A stretch of DNA of 64,000 nt from Moniliella sp. 'wahieum' (GCA_003971905.1 RSEE01000007.1:496001-560000); one strand, 5' to 3'; positions 25,387-38,206 are shown, counted from the first letter of the stretch. Notes: generated by a model from the letters alone, not told the origin. A program made the numbers and translations.

Positions 25387-25485
25387 GGGCTCATGGTGTA
25401 GTGGTATCATGCCTCTTTCGGGTCAATCCCGAGCTGGATACAGTTCGAATAGAGGTGGTCGTGGGTTCAATTCCCGCTGAGCCCC
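25387..25485 (+). tRNA. tRNA-Pro(CGG) with a 27-nt intron
   Basis: The acceptor stem GGGCTCA (25387-25393) pairs perfectly with TGAGCCC (25478-25484), leaving discriminator C at 25485. The anticodon stem CCTCT (25412-25416) pairs with AGAGG (25451-25455). The loop has anticodon CGG at 25419-25421. An intron of 27 nt (25423-25449) lies one base 3' of the anticodon, the canonical position. The T arm is GTGGG-TTCAATT-CCCGC with one G-T pair. A T run follows directly. Confidence 0.93.
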
Positions 25486-25486
25486 C

Positions 25487-25491
25487 TTTTT
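25487..25491 (+). terminator. RNA polymerase III terminator of tRNA-Pro
   Basis: Five T residues begin 2 bp after the tRNA 3' end, which is the usual Pol III stop signal. Confidence 0.8.
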
Positions 25492-26764
25492 GCCCCCCCC
25501 CTTCAGGACATCCACGTCGATCTTCACCCATCTCTTCAATCCGCTAGCGCCCAACGAGGAAGCTTTTGACGTGAAAACACTGGCTTTTTCACGAAGTCCA
25601 CCGCGCTGGCCAGACACCCTGCGCCCAAGTGCTGAGTCCATGTCGGTATTTACTGCGTTACCAAGAATCAGAGTCGAACGACAGTAGGCCGAAGAGGAGG
25701 GAAGGTGCGACGCAATCCCTTTTACCACCCACACCCACCCGCCTGGGGCGATGTGTCCCCCCCTCGAACAGCTAGGCAGGCGTCTTCAACCTTGCCTTTC
25801 TCTCCTTCTCGTCGGCGCCCGCGATGCTGCCATCAGTGCCATATCCTCCTCCTGTTGCTCGTTGCAAGGTGCTCGATGCCTCCGACCGTCGGCTCGACGC
25901 AGCCAAAGCGGGGCGACTATATACGTAAATACTACTAGTGAGGCTTTGTCTTGCAGTGGTATGACGCGTCTTGTGACATGTGATCCCCCTGGCTTCCATC
26001 GTTCGCTTGGCTCGCCCATCGAACCTCGGACTAGGCCCCTCGCAGTGTTTGTTAGCTGATGTTTGTGAGGATGGGCATATGGAACAAATTAGCTGGATCC
26101 GGGTCCAGGCAGGGTGTGTGCTGAGTGCTGAGTACGGAGTATGGAGTGAGCTAGCTGCTCCCCCGTAGGGAACCCGAACTGGGATCGGCATGCGCGTCAC
26201 ACGCGTCCTCGATCGTCGCCCGACATGGGACAACCCGCACTCGCTCTTTCCTCTCGACAAACAACACCGTAGGGGCCACAAGAACAACAACAGCCGGCTA
26301 CTGGGGAGATGGGTTTACAGGGCTGAGGCAAAGAATACAGTAAAGAAAAAGACCGTGGGGACAATGCCAGGAAGAGGATGCCAAGTTGGGGCCAAGAAAA
26401 AGACACGGCACAACCTCAAGAAGCGCATGAAGCGCGAGAGCAAGGGGGGGGGCAAACAGGGCAAATGGAGGGAGTGGGAGGAAGAACACAAGAGAGAGGA
26501 GTTCAGCGGGGCCTAGCACAGTAAAAAGGAGGGAGGGGAGTTAGGAGGGAAAGTGGATAAGACGCAAGAAGGGCAATCTGAGACGGCGACGCAGGCAGGC
26601 AGACAGGCAGGCAGGCAGGTGCAAGCAAGTTTCCGTGTCCTTACCCTGTGCCAACGTACGCCAATCGGGCAGTCTCGCCGTTGCCCCGAAGCGCGCATCG
26701 TGGACGGCTGACAAACGACAATGCTCACTGGCCCCCCCCCGTGCGCGACGACGAGGGACCGAGG
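25492..26764. other. Intergenic, no supported gene
   Basis: A minus-strand frame upstream of the tRNA (25500-25734) contains ASVFTSKASSLGASGLKRW, but it has no recognised homologue and partly overlaps the tRNA. A lysine-rich plus-strand frame at 26190-26516 is likewise unconvincing. Near 26592-26620 there is a short CAGG-type array (GGCAGGCAGACAGGCAGGCA). The region ends at the stop codon of CDC24. Confidence 0.4.
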
Positions 26765-29700
26765 TTAACTGCAAATGACAATCTCCACCTTGCCAGAGTT
26801 GGTTTTGGCGCCTTCGAAGGCCAACGACACATCCTCATCGTTTTGCATTACCACCTTGTCGCCATCCTCGTCGACGTACTTGAGCCGAAGCCCCGACGGC
26901 GGCACCGCCTGTGGACCCACACACACGCGTACCTTCTCTGTCAACTTGGCGAGCAAGCCTTGGTACCCAATCGACGCCATCACCACTTGGGTCAACGCAG
27001 CCTCGCCCTCGGATTCGAATCGGATGCCAACAGTGACCACATACGAACGCTTCGAAGGCGATCCCGACACGGAGCCCGACACGGATCCCGACCCAGATTC
27101 CAGCCCGGGCCCGGGCCCCGGCCCATCCGAGCCCGAGTCCGCCGGACGGGGGTACGAGGCGAATGCGCCAACGACGGAGACGACTCTCGGCGGTCGAGCC
27201 CGTACTGAGCGGACGAGAATCCGGGACCAAGGGGGCGGCGAGGCCACCACTTGGGCTGCAATTACCGGGACCGGTTGTGCCGAGCTGGACAGCCGACTGG
27301 GCCGAGGAGGGTGCCCTTGCGATTGGCCACGCATGTGATGCGACGTGTGGTGCGGCGAGGGCGAGGGTGAGGGCGAGACGGTGGGTAAGGTGGCCCGCAC
27401 GGCAGAGAACTGCATGGGCGCAGGAAGGTGGTAGGCATGTTGCGGGTTGGACGCACTGCGCGTACGCAGCGCCAGCTCGTCGTCCGACTGGCCGGTAGCC
27501 CTGTAGGCCGAGGGGGGAACGACACGGCGGTCTCGAGCTAGGCCGGGCGGGGCGCACTGGGACGACGGTCGCTGGGTCGGTCGGCGCGAGTGGAACGAGG
27601 CGCAAGAAGGGGCAGCGTACTAACCCCCTGCGCGCGGGCTAACGCGAGCCGTGCATCTTCCGATGTTTCGGACGCTGCCGGACCCGCGCATCGGGCAGGC
27701 GTAGGTCCCCAGGGCCCATGCCTGGTATGGATGAGTGCCCCAACGGCGTCGAGCGCGACTGAAACGTAGGCGAAGAGACCGAGTCTTGACGCAGTCCTTC
27801 CACCCGATATCTAGTCTATCCACCGCCTGGCGTGGAAGGAGGCAAGGGGCTCGGACTCGGCCGAGAATCGGTCTGGCCAAGGCAAAGTAGCCTGGGTGGT
27901 CCGACACGGGTGGGCGGGAAGTGGGGTGGTCCCTGTGGTGGTAGAGGGCGCAGGGAGAGGAAATGGGTAGGAAACATGGAGCGTCCTGTTCCGCCCGGAG
28001 TAAACGGTGCGGGCGGGAGCACGGGAGGAGCCGAATTGGGCGGGCGCGCATGGGTCGCATCAGTCAAGTGAGGCGCGTAGGGCTTTTGCCGCCGCGACAA
28101 GGAGGCATCGTCCATCAAACGGTTGATGCTTGTCATCCACAGCCGCATCTTCCTCTTCGGACTTGCACTCGAGCACAAACGACTCCTGTTCCGTGTCGCC
28201 GCGCCAAAACACTTGCAGATTGTAACTGTCAGACGGGAAGGGCCGACCCACAAAAGGCATGGCAGCAGTGACATGTTGAGGAAAATGCGACCCTTGAGTT
28301 GCGGGGCCCTTATGTGACAGCTGCGCCGCGGCAGAGGCCTTTTGGGCTTTGGTCAGGAGCGGGTTGGGCTTCTTTTTAGATGCGTTCGCTGGCAGTTCTT
28401 GCAGCAGAGGAGGATCTTGCTGAAGAGGTAGACGATGTATTCTCGTCCTATCTCGCCCTTGTGGACAGTAAATGTGTCATAAGAGTAAGTGACCAAAAGT
28501 AGCGACATTGTGCCCTTTCCAGTCCTCCACCCGCATATCCAGATCTTTGATCGCTGGCTTGTTGTCCTGGATTCGTTGCAACTCGTTCACGTTCCACCAC
28601 ATTCTTGATGCTCGACAGCCAAGACGAAGCTCGTTTAGATTGGGTGCATCTAGGGGCGAACTGGATCAGTTGCTCGAGAATCAGTGGGTACTTGCAAATC
28701 CGCTGGACTGGCTTGATCAGGAACGATTGAGCCTCGTACATGGGATCAATGTAGCATTCGGCCGCCTCGGGCATCGACTTCATAGCCTGCACACCAAAAG
28801 TGTCAACCAGAGAATACGTCAGAAAACACACGAGGAGGAGGAAACCACGTACCATAATGTTGGCCGCCTCAAAACGGCAAATGTCAATCGCATGACGATA
28901 GTTGGCGCAGAAGGGCTCATAGACACCAAGTCTTCTCGAGCTGGGTGTGTGGAAACGGCGCCAAAGTGCTGGTCATCGATCGGTCGACGCGCGTTTCTTC
29001 AAAGCAGATGAGGAGGAGACGGCGTGCACATCCACCACGTGGTCCAAGTGCAAAAGATGGGTGGAGCGTGTCGGCGGAAAGAGTGGATTTTGGTAGAGGA
29101 GTTTGGCAAACGCCTGAAGCCTCTCAAGATGTGCACATACTGTCGCTCTGTTTCCAGCAGCTCTTTGACCACCGCTGCACGCTCGTGGTGGCGGGTAGGG
29201 CGTCTTGCGCATCACCTCGGCGGTCTCGCTCCCGCGCGGGTTCTGGCTTTCGGGAAGGAGCTTGCCCTTGGCCTCGAGAGCATCCAGCACGCTGCTTACC
29301 ATCTTGACGGCCGTGACAGGGCATGGGTGCTGTCGGAAAAGAGATGGGAGACGAAAAAGGTGTCGTCGCCGCTGATCTTGAGTTCCTGTTGGCACCCCAA
29401 TGACGAAGCGAGCAACGTATTTTGGCTTGTGGTGGGGTGCGCGGCATGACGTAGCCACTGGGAGAGGGAATGCCCTGTTCGGGGGTGAGCATGTCGGTCG
29501 GCACGGGCTTGGCTGGGTCCAGGTGGTTGAACAGCACACAGAGCGGCAGACCTAAGCGGAAGACTTGCCATAGCTGAGAGACGGGGTCACGGGGGGGGCC
29601 CTGGCGAGTCTGGGTGGAGGGGTCGGAGGGTGGAGAGTGGGAGGGTCGGAAGGGTCGGAGGCGTGGGGGGGGAGGGTGTGGGCGAGAAAAGCAGGGCCAA

Positions 29701-30004
29701 AGCCGTCGACGTGCCAGAGACGGTCACGGGTGCGAAGACAGGACTGGTAGAGAGAGGTGGCGCCGCCTTGCTTGGATGCAAGGGCTCCGGTGGGCATGCC
29801 AGAGATGAGGCATGCGCCAATGCCACGTCGGCATCGCTGGATGGGGGGAGGCGGGAGAGGGCCATGGGGGGGGCGGGGGTGGAGAGGGAGCCGGTGGCGG
29901 TGAGGGCGAGGGAGGTGTGCTGCTGGTGGCGGCGGTGGCGAAGGAGGACGTGGGGGTGCTGGGGGGGGGGGCGGGGAGGGCTGGACGGCGGCGAGGGGGG
30001 GCAT
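26765..30004 (-). CDS. CDC24: Cdc24-type Cdc42 guanine nucleotide exchange factor
   Basis: Activates Cdc42 at sites of polarised growth. Domain order on the minus strand matches Cdc24 of fungi. A Pro-rich leader is followed by SLYQSCLRTRDRLWHVDGF (about 29700-29760) and a calponin-homology-like part with DPVSQLWQVFRLGLPLCVLF (about 29535-29590) and QQELKISGDDTFFVSHLFSD. The DH domain contains ERLQAFAKLLYQNPLF, YRHAIDICRFEAANIM and SFLIKPVQRICKYPLILEQL (about 28660-28720). The PH domain includes EYIVYLFSKILLCCKN and YNLQVFWRGDTEQESFVLE. A Ser/Gly/Pro-rich linker leads to a C-terminal PB1 domain, LRLKYVDEDGDKVVMQNDED, ending VEIVICS at 26765; this would bind a Bem1-type scaffold. One intron is clear: 28787-28852 (66 bp, GTACGT...GTGCAG). 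Several frame changes occur, for example within the CH part. The start at 30004 (MPPLAAVQP) is a choice; the frame stays open to 30256. Confidence 0.93.
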
Positions 30005-30550
30005 GGTGGCGAGTGCGATGGCGGAGGCGGAGGGGGGGGCGGGGGCGAAGGGGGCGAGGTTGCGCGTGGGCCGGGGGGGCGGCGGGGCAGGGTCGATGGC
30101 GGGCGGGAGGGTGCCCTGCGGGGGGAAGAAAAGAGGTGGCCATGGCAGAAAACGGCGGCGCGAGTGCGCGCCCCCCAGTGTGTGGGGGCGGTGGGCTGGC
30201 GTGGGAGCAGCGGGCAGAAACAGAAAGCAGCACGAAACGCCGCCGACGACCGACACGGGCGAGTGGGCAGGCGGGCGGGCTGGCCCCCGGCCCAGCGGGC
30301 TGAGCGGTGACTAGTGACTGGTGACCGGTGACTATGCCAGGGGAAAGTGCCCCGTGCCAAGCGCTGGACGGATGCTAGTCTAGTCAGCAGCCGCCTGCCC
30401 CCAACCCCCGTCTCGGTCCAGCGTCTGCGTCAGATCTCAGATGCGTCTCGTCTCGGTCTGCGTCCCGTCCACACACCACATCCAGCGCCTCCCACGGCCA
30501 GCACAGGCATTGGCATGCCCCAGAAGCTTCAGGCCCGGCGTGACGCTGAC

Positions 30551-30640
30551 GCTCCAAGCTCCAAGCTCCAAGCTCCAAACGCGAAGCTCCAAGCTCCAAA
30601 CGCGAAGCTCCAAGCTCCAAACGCGAAGCTCCAAGCTCCC
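30551..30640. repeat. 21-bp minisatellite
   Basis: The unit GAAGCTCCAAGCTCCAAACGC (21 bp) is repeated about three times, preceded by a shorter run of the 7-bp subunit AAGCTCC. It makes several frames appear open as repeated peptides, but no gene is evident. Confidence 0.9.
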
Positions 30641-33083
30641 CGCTAGCTTAGTCAGCGCTGCCGGCGCTGCCATCCACTGCTGCCCACTGCCCCTGGGCGA
30701 CAGGTTCCGGTGCATCATGCATCATGCATCATGCATCAACCATCCCCGGGCCAGGCGGCTGCCGTCTGCTGCCTCCTGCGGCCAGCTGCCAGATCCTTCG
30801 TTCAATTTCATATTTCATCCACCGCGGTCACATGCACCTGACCACACATGCCCACCCCACCAGCCGCCGCTTGCCCTTCTCAGAGTACCCGGTCCTCCGT
30901 CACGCGTCACGCGTCACGCATCATACTCACCTACTCAGCACCCCGTCCTACCCATTCACGGACTCAGGCGCAGAGCCACCAGCGCTCGTTTCAGGTGCTG
31001 AGCGCTGGCTGACTGGTGGTGACCCGGTGACGACGTGTGACTGGGGACTAGGGACGGAGGCACTGGCCCGCAACACCGAGTGCGCCCGAGCAGCCACCCG
31101 CACTGCGCCAGCTGCCTTGCGCATCAGCGCATGATGCGTCAGTGCTACGTCCTCGAGTACGTGAGTACTGAGTTACAGAGTAGGTCAGCGAACTCCCACC
31201 GGCAACTCAACTGCTCCTGCGCGCTTGGCCCTTCGATCTGGTGTGCGACGCGCTAGATCCGGGCAGCGGTGGCCGGTTAGACATTTGAAACATTCATGCA
31301 GGGCCAAGGGCCGAAGGCCTAACCGACCCACGGCCTAATCATTCAACCAAGCCACGCTTCCCCGGCGTGGGCCACTGATCCGTGACGCAGTGGCATGCGT
31401 GACGCGATAATAAGCGATCGATACTCCAAGCCCACGGTAGTCACCAAAATGCTGCGCGTCTTTGTACTGGAAGATGCCGGGTGGCTCCCATTTTCCCTGT
31501 CGAACGCCATCGCAGCACCGGCGTGTCTCGCCTCTCTGCGCTCAACATACTCACCCTACCTCAACCATCCGCCCCTGCTGCTGCTGCTTTTGCCTTGCCA
31601 AGGATGCAGCACGAGACTGGTGGCATGCCGGCGGCAGCTTTTGGCGACTCCGGATTCGCCTGTCGGTGGTGCGTAGACATGTGCTTGCCCCTAGCCCGTG
31701 ATGGGCTGCTGCATATACGCACGCCATGCGCGCTGCGCTGGCGTGGCACAAGCGGTCTTTGAGGCACTGCTTTTGACAAGCTTGATACGTGGGGTTCCTA
31801 ACCGTGGGGCCTCTCCACTTGGCGCTGGCCCCTTGTATACCTGCCGGCACACCAGTGCGAGGGCAGAATGCGGGATGGAGGATGGAAGAGGATGGTCGAT
31901 GGTCATTAATCATTAACTGAATTTGCCACTGGCCCCTTGCCAAGCAAACCCACCCCGAAAACCCCTCTAGCCTTCTCCCGCCTCTCCCCAAAAAAGGGTA
32001 AACACCACCGAGCGGTCGCGGGCCTATCCAGATTTCAGACTCCACATTGCGGCCACCCGGCGACAAAAGGCGGCGAAGGGGATTGTGCCCACCGATACGT
32101 CCGACACCCAGTACACCTTAGGCCACCCCAGATACCCTGGTTTCATTGACTTGCACCAGACTGAGTAACTGAGCCCTCATTTGGAGTACCCGGCTAGTGC
32201 CCATATAGATCTCAGAACCTTAACCTCATCTCTTGTTTTTCCAGCTCTTTCTAGCGTCTTTGGGATATCTCTTTTACCTCCTGCCTGCCCTTCCGTCTTG
32301 ACGTTTTACGTTAAGTTAAACGTTTAACCGTTTTGAGGCTTTGCATGTTACACGAGCTTATACACGCCTTGTGCTATATACCGTGGTTTTTGCAGTTACA
32401 AAACTTACTAGTTATACTTGGCATTGAAGTTTGAAGGCCCCTATACGTGACGCGTGACACCTCATCGGCATCACCGTGATACAGGATGTGCACCCTTCGA
32501 ATCGCCTCGGATCTCGCCAGGAGTCAATGAGATGGAGGTCGGAACCAAGTCTCCGTGAAAGATCATAAGATCAGAAGCTTGAAGCTTGAAGACCGAGATT
32601 TGGCTAGTTGACTGGCGCCCGGCCACTTGGAAATTTGAACATTGTCCAAGTCGCCAATTTTATTGCACGCTACTAAGCGTTGTTACATCTTACACGACGT
32701 TTTAACAATGCGGTTAATGCCCCCTTTCCAAAAAGGGGGGTCTCGTCTACTACTAGATGTCTGCCCAGCCCTGTCTGCCCCTGGCCTCGCATCAGTGTGA
32801 GGCTCACATGTTTGACTCTCTTTCTTTCCCTTTCCTCTTAGTTTTTTTCTTCCATCCTTCCTTCTTTCCTCTTCCTTAGCCGCTCCCAAAGGTGAGACCC
32901 CAACGGTGGTGCCACACACAGGGGCCGTGGCACCGTTAGTGCAAGCCCCGTTCACACGTTCACACTTTAATTCTCAGTTCTCAGTGCATTGCTTGCCATA
33001 TTCTTTCTTGGAGGGTACAGGAGAATGATTAATGAACGTTGAACGTACGTTGAACATGAACGTATGAATTCTGCATCCATGTC

Positions 33084-33142
33084 GTTGACAGAGAGCTTAA
33101 GGCTGGGACAAAGAAACGCTAAGCCTAAACGACCCGTTCATC
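33084..33142. repeat. Dispersed repeat, copy B (partner at 9364)
   Basis: It matches 9364-9420, sharing the core CTTAAGGCTGGGACAAAGAA and the ending CCGTTCATC, in the same orientation. A TTGAAC/GTTCAA-type palindromic cluster (33030-33065) lies directly upstream, as at copy A. Confidence 0.75.
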
Positions 33143-34125
33143 TTGCGTGTGTGCTGCATGGTAGCACCAACCCCGCTTAGGGAACCAGGGGAATCGCCAG
33201 GAGATCAGGACCGTCTTTTGGTGCCCGCCATCCGTTCCCATAATACCCGAGGTAGCGCGCGTAGACACGGACGAACGTGATAGACATCCGAGCGAGGAAC
33301 CATTTCCATTGAGAGTCAGTACCCAGTAGTCAAATCCTTCCAGTGCCCGAGCATCTGTATACCCTCTGGCCTCTCGGTCGCCCTGGGATCAACATGTTGT
33401 GCAACGGACAATCATTAATCACCATCAACTAACTGCCTCCTGCTCTCTGGCCCTCGACATCATCAAACTGAGGCAGACGCGCCCGCGTTATGGTGACGGT
33501 GACGGGGGACGATTGAATAATGATGTTGATTGAAGCCCTGCGCGTTCGCATAGCCTTTCGCGCCTCTTCACTCCCTCTCCTCCCTCGATCGGCGGCGGAT
33601 CGATGGTCAGATCATAGAGGATCAATCAGATCGACCATCGACCATCGACCATCGATCACAAATCACATTTGAGCACCTTTGTTGCGGAGCATCACCCCGA
33701 CGCGCGCGATACAGGGAAGATTGCTGTGGGTTGTTGAGATCGAGGATAGAGGTTTAGGGGCGTGAAAATCCTAGCCACCGGTCGGCCATAGGCCGTACCT
33801 CCCGTGTCAGAAAGGTTGGCTTACGAGGGGCGCAACACTGCCGATGATATCGTAATGCCAGGGATTTTCTTCCTCCGTCGCAGGCAGCTATCCACAAGAG
33901 GGGGTTCTGAATGCGTGTACATCATGGAAATAACAATAAAAAACAAGTCAAGATGGATGGTGAGAGGTTGAGATGTGAGAAGGGAGCAGAATAAAAGAGA
34001 GCCAACTAGAAGAACAGGAAGCAAAGACAAGTAACATGCCTCAAGAAACGCCAGAGGGCCAGCGGCCAGGGTGGGCGAGAGTGCCAGCAACCGCGACTTG
34101 GCACGTACCGCGAAACGGCACGGGT

Positions 34126-37100
34126 TCAAGCGTTCCCTGCCTCGGAAGGCAACGGTGTCGTCGGGGAAGAGAAGGACCAGATGCGAACCGTATGATCGTC
34201 TGAGCCCGACACGATCTTATCGTCGCCCAACGCGACGGATGTCACGGGCGCCGTGTGGCCCACCAAGGTGGACTCGCACGCGCCCGTGTCCCGGTCCCAC
34301 ACCTTGACCGTCCGATCGTGCGAGGCCGAGACGATGCGCAGATTGTCCGAGTCCACCGCCCAGACGCCTTCGACGTGGCCAAAGATCGTCCGCACACACA
34401 AGCCCGTCAACACATCAAACACTTTGAGCGTGTTGTCCAGACTGCCACTGATCAACAGGGGCGTTGCGCCGCACAGCCCGCCTCGTCACTTGCATCCACC
34501 GGCGGTACCACACTAAACTTACTCGCCGTACCCAGATCCGAATCGGCTCCCTGGCCAAATAGTGCATAATAAAAATCGGGCAGTTCCCCATCCGCCGGCA
34601 AGGCCGGCGCCAGACCCGCGTCGGACAAGATGTGGTGCAAGCGGTCAAGGTGCTTGGGGAGCTTGGACCGCTTGCGGGGGGGTGCCAACCCAAGAGAGTG
34701 CAACCGATCATCCTCGTCCCGCCCTTCTTCTTGCCAGGCAAACTCGGGCGCATCGTCCCGTTGGAGCGGATGGAGAGGCTCAAACTGTGCCGGGCCCGTA
34801 CGCGCCCGTAGGGCTCGGTGTCGCCGAGCGCAGGCGCGGGGAGGCTCGGTAGGCGGCAGAGCGGCGTGGGCAAAGAACGGAGGAGGGAGGTCAGGCTGGT
34901 TGGTATTGGCTTGGCGGCCGCCAGGGACATTGGAAGGGTTGTAACCGCACCGTGTCCCGTCGTCAGGGCGGACCCACTGCCAACATCGGCATCAAACCGA
35001 GGCCGACGTCCTCGGGACCTCTCCGTGGTAGCAGTGGTACTTGCCTTGGAGTGCGACGAGGCGGTGGACAGGTGCCGCTGTCCCAGACGAAGCAGGGTGG
35101 CAGGGTCCATCATGGTAAATTTGATGCTCTGGACCTGGGTAACGTGTCCTTCATACGTCATCAGACACTCGCGCGTCCGCAAGTCCCACAACTTGATTGT
35201 CGTATCGTCCGAGGCGGAGAACAAAAAGGCGGGACGCTCCTTCGCTTCTCCGTCTCTGGCCTCGGACGACGGGGTGGGGCTTGGGTGGGGTCCAGAGGTG
35301 GACCGCATTGATCCAATCTTGGTGGCCCGAAGAGTAAAGCATTCTCCCGAACGAAAGTTCCATACTTTGATCTCCGAGTCGGCCGAGCCCGAAGCCAAGA
35401 TATCATCATTAAAGTGCAAGCACACAATGCCTGCCGTGTGGCCTTCCAAAGTACGGTACAGCGCGCCCGTGCGCCAGTTCCAGATCTTGAGCGTCCGATC
35501 CATCGAGCCCGTAATCAGCTTAAAATCGTCAAACTGAAGACAACGTACCCCACGGGTGTGGCCACGCAGCACACGCAACTCCTTCCCCGTCTCCATGTCC
35601 CAGACGCGGGCGGTACGATCATAGCTGCCCGTGATGACCACCGACGAGGGGAAGTGGTTGAGCGTTTCGCTAAACTTGAGGCACATGATGCCGTCAGTGT
35701 GGCCCCGAGTTCCTTGACACCATAGCGACCACGACGCCAGTTGCGCTCGATCACCAGGCGTTCGCAATACACACTCTTCCACGGCCGGGTCAAAACGGGG
35801 GCGGGTGGGGGCCAGACCATTGGACCCAGGAACGGGGATGGTACCGCAGCCAGGCACGGAACTCCCTTGGGACGGAGAGGAAGCCCGCGGTGCGCTCGAT
35901 GACAGTGGCACGCTCGCCGTCGGCACTACCTGTTGGCCCGCCTGAGAGTCACTGGCCATATTTTGCCGCGCACGTTTGGTCGCCCGACACGATTCTTGCT
36001 CCGTCGTGTCGTCCAAGCTACCACTCGACGGTCGAGCACGCTTCTCCAGTGCGGCCGCATTGGCCTTGGCGGTGATCGAACGCTTCAACCCTCCGGGCCC
36101 CTCCGAAGAGGGGGTAGAGGAGAGACTTGAAGTATGCGAAGGCTCAGATACAGACGGATGAGGGTCTGGTAGGGTGGTCCGTCCAAGCCTGTCGTGTGTT
36201 CAGTCCCCGGACGGGCGATTGAGCAGGAGATGACGAACTGGTAGCTGGAACGAGGTGAGACTGGGTAGGGACAGGGGCATTCGTACCTGTCGTGGAGAAT
36301 GCTCGTGGTAGCGGCCGCCGGCGAAGGAGCAGACTGAGCCACATAGGGGGCTCGGCGCCGCTTTTTGTCGCTTACAAAGGCAGACCCCACCCGCACTTTT
36401 CACATTTGCGCTCAATATGCTGGGCACACATGGACCGCCACAGAAGATCGTCGTCAGCCAAATCGCGCCAACGCCGACTCACTTGAGCAGCGCGGCCGAG
36501 GGTCATGGCGTCGGTATAGCCCAAGACCTTAAGGCTGATTTCCCGGGGAAAAGCTGATGCTGAATGGTCGAAACGGGTAGATTTGGTCAGCTCGGTGCTG
36601 AGGAGCGAGAGTTCGAGAAGCACACATGGTTAAAATGCCTTGGAGAATGAGAGCACGCCGGTGGTGAGACGAGGCACTAAAGATGGACCACACTGTATTG
36701 ACCCCCGCTGGTCAGTCAGCGGCAGCGACTCGATCGACTGGAGAGCAAGAAAAGGTACAGTAAGTACGCTGTGGTGCAGATACACGAACCCGAATGGAAC
36801 ACACATACTTTTTGGAGCTTGGCCGTGGTGCCTTCATCCGCCATGCGCTGGTGGCGAACACACAGTTTCCGCGACGGTGGAGGGACGAGCGGAGTGCTGG
36901 AGATGACCAGGCCATCAGCCGTGGGCGTCAGCCCGTGGCCAAGGTCAGCACCGGGAGGCAAAGGCGAGGCAGGAGATGATGAAGTGGCTTGCAGGTTGGG
37001 AGCGTCGATGCCGCTGGTGGCAGCGGAGGGGGAAGGGGCAGGAGATGTGGCGGCCGACATGGCAGAGACATGGGGGGGGTCGTCCAGGAGGCCAGGAGGG

Positions 37101-37612
37101 AGGAGCGGCTGGGCAGGGGGACGGATGGCGGGTGGCGAGATGGCTGTCGGGGCGGGCGTCATAGCGGGCGCACAAGCGAGGGAAACGGGGGCAGGGGAAG
37201 AGGAGGGGGAAGAGGAGGAGGTTACGTCGTGTTCGAGGCGCTTGCGCTTGACGTTGACATGAAGGGGCGAGCAATCGGACGCAGGGGGTGGCTGGCGCGG
37301 TAGGGTGAACGGAGGAGGGGCAGCAGGGGAGCAAGCGTCGACGCTGTCAATGGGAGGGTGGCTGGAGAGTGGTCCATGCTGGCTGCTGGCGATGACACCC
37401 AACTCCCAATTTGGGGCTGGGATTAAGTGGGGCGGGGGATGGGAAGGCAGTGGCCAGCGAATGTGTGTTCGCTTGGAGGGGCGAAAGGAAGAGCAGGAAG
37501 AGGAAGAAAAGAGGAAGAGGACGGGTGGGTGAAGCGGGTGAGGGCGAAAAGACGCGATGGGCGGATGGCATGACGCCTGGGACGCCGTAGTACACGGCGT
37601 GCTCGTACTCAT
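34126..37612 (-). CDS. MET30: Met30/SconB-type F-box WD40 protein
   Basis: Substrate receptor of an SCF ubiquitin ligase that restrains sulfur-assimilation transcription in yeast and filamentous fungi. The N-terminal half carries the family motif [18 protein letters not shown] (about 36815-36870) and then [20 protein letters not shown] (about 36630-36690). The F-box reads [20 protein letters not shown]...[15 protein letters not shown] and ends with the signature [16 protein letters not shown] (36372-36550). An intron probably starts near 36286 (GTACGAATG). Next come [14 protein letters not shown] and WD repeats: [71 protein letters not shown], then [33 protein letters not shown] and [15 protein letters not shown]. 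It ends at 34126. A low-complexity insert of about 200 residues splits the propeller between 35050 and 34460. The Ser/Pro-rich first 130 residues and the start at 37612 are uncertain. Confidence 0.92.
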
Positions 37613-38206
37613 CGATCATCGAGCCTCATTCAACTCAGTGTGAGTACTGAGTAAGTGCTGAGGCTCCGAGTACAAGTCGGATAAACGCTATCATGATGCA
37701 AAAACTAATGATCGATGATCGATGATCGCAATCCAACTCAAACGAAATCCTCCTCGGGCAAAGCAGCCAAGCACCCTTTGCCGACCTCCTTTGCTACCGT
37801 CGCCCATCCAGCGCGTCCAACGCCGGCTCCCCACCAGCAATTCACACCACTCGCGCTGCTTTTCTCCGATGGATTTTTATCATCCCCCTTTATTTACTAG
37901 CACGCCATCTGTCGTGCGGCCCCATAATGCAATCTTTCAGTACGAATGTGATATTTCAGTAGGCCATGGGATGAGCATGAGTCATCCACATCATCACACA
38001 GGCCTCCCTCCATCAAGCATTAAGCATCCTACATCCACCCCATCCCATAGCACGGTGTGGCGCAAACGCCTGTGCCCAGCGAACTGAGTCCGCCATCGCA
38101 ACCTTCCAGTGCACCTGCCGTCACCCGGTCAATGGATAACCCTTTTTTCTGAATCTGTCCTCGAGAACATCAAGATTGGTAACCGGTAAGGGGATGGTGC
38201 TAAAAG
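37613..38206. other. Upstream region of MET30, no gene
   Basis: It contains GAGTACTGAGTAAGTGCTGAG and ATGATCGATGATCGATGATC palindromic clusters (37635-37730) and no supported ORF. It ends at the target duplication of a solo LTR. Confidence 0.5.

Larger units (their letters stand above)
30005..34125. other. Repeat-rich intergenic region, no supported gene
   Basis: About 4.1 kb. Its right part, 33.8-34.1 kb, is probably the 3' untranslated side of MET30. It contains palindromic word clusters (GTGACTAGTGAC near 30308, CATCATGCATCATGCATCATG at 30713-30737, ACGCGTCACGCGTCACGC near 30902, GTTAAGTTAAACGTTTAAC near 32310, GATCGACCATCGACCATCGA near 33630), a minisatellite and a dispersed repeat listed separately. 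Frames at 31395-32066 overlap on both strands without a known domain. Confidence 0.45.

Noticed and set aside
25660-25735. Second tRNA gene on the minus strand near GAGTCGAACGAC
   Set aside because: The T stem does not pair and no cloverleaf could be drawn.
29614-30314. Glycine-rich plus-strand protein
   Set aside because: It is antisense to the Pro-rich leader of CDC24; the minus strand holds the conserved motifs.
30551-30640. CRISPR-like array
   Set aside because: The repeats are direct with no variable spacers, in a eukaryotic genome; it is a minisatellite.
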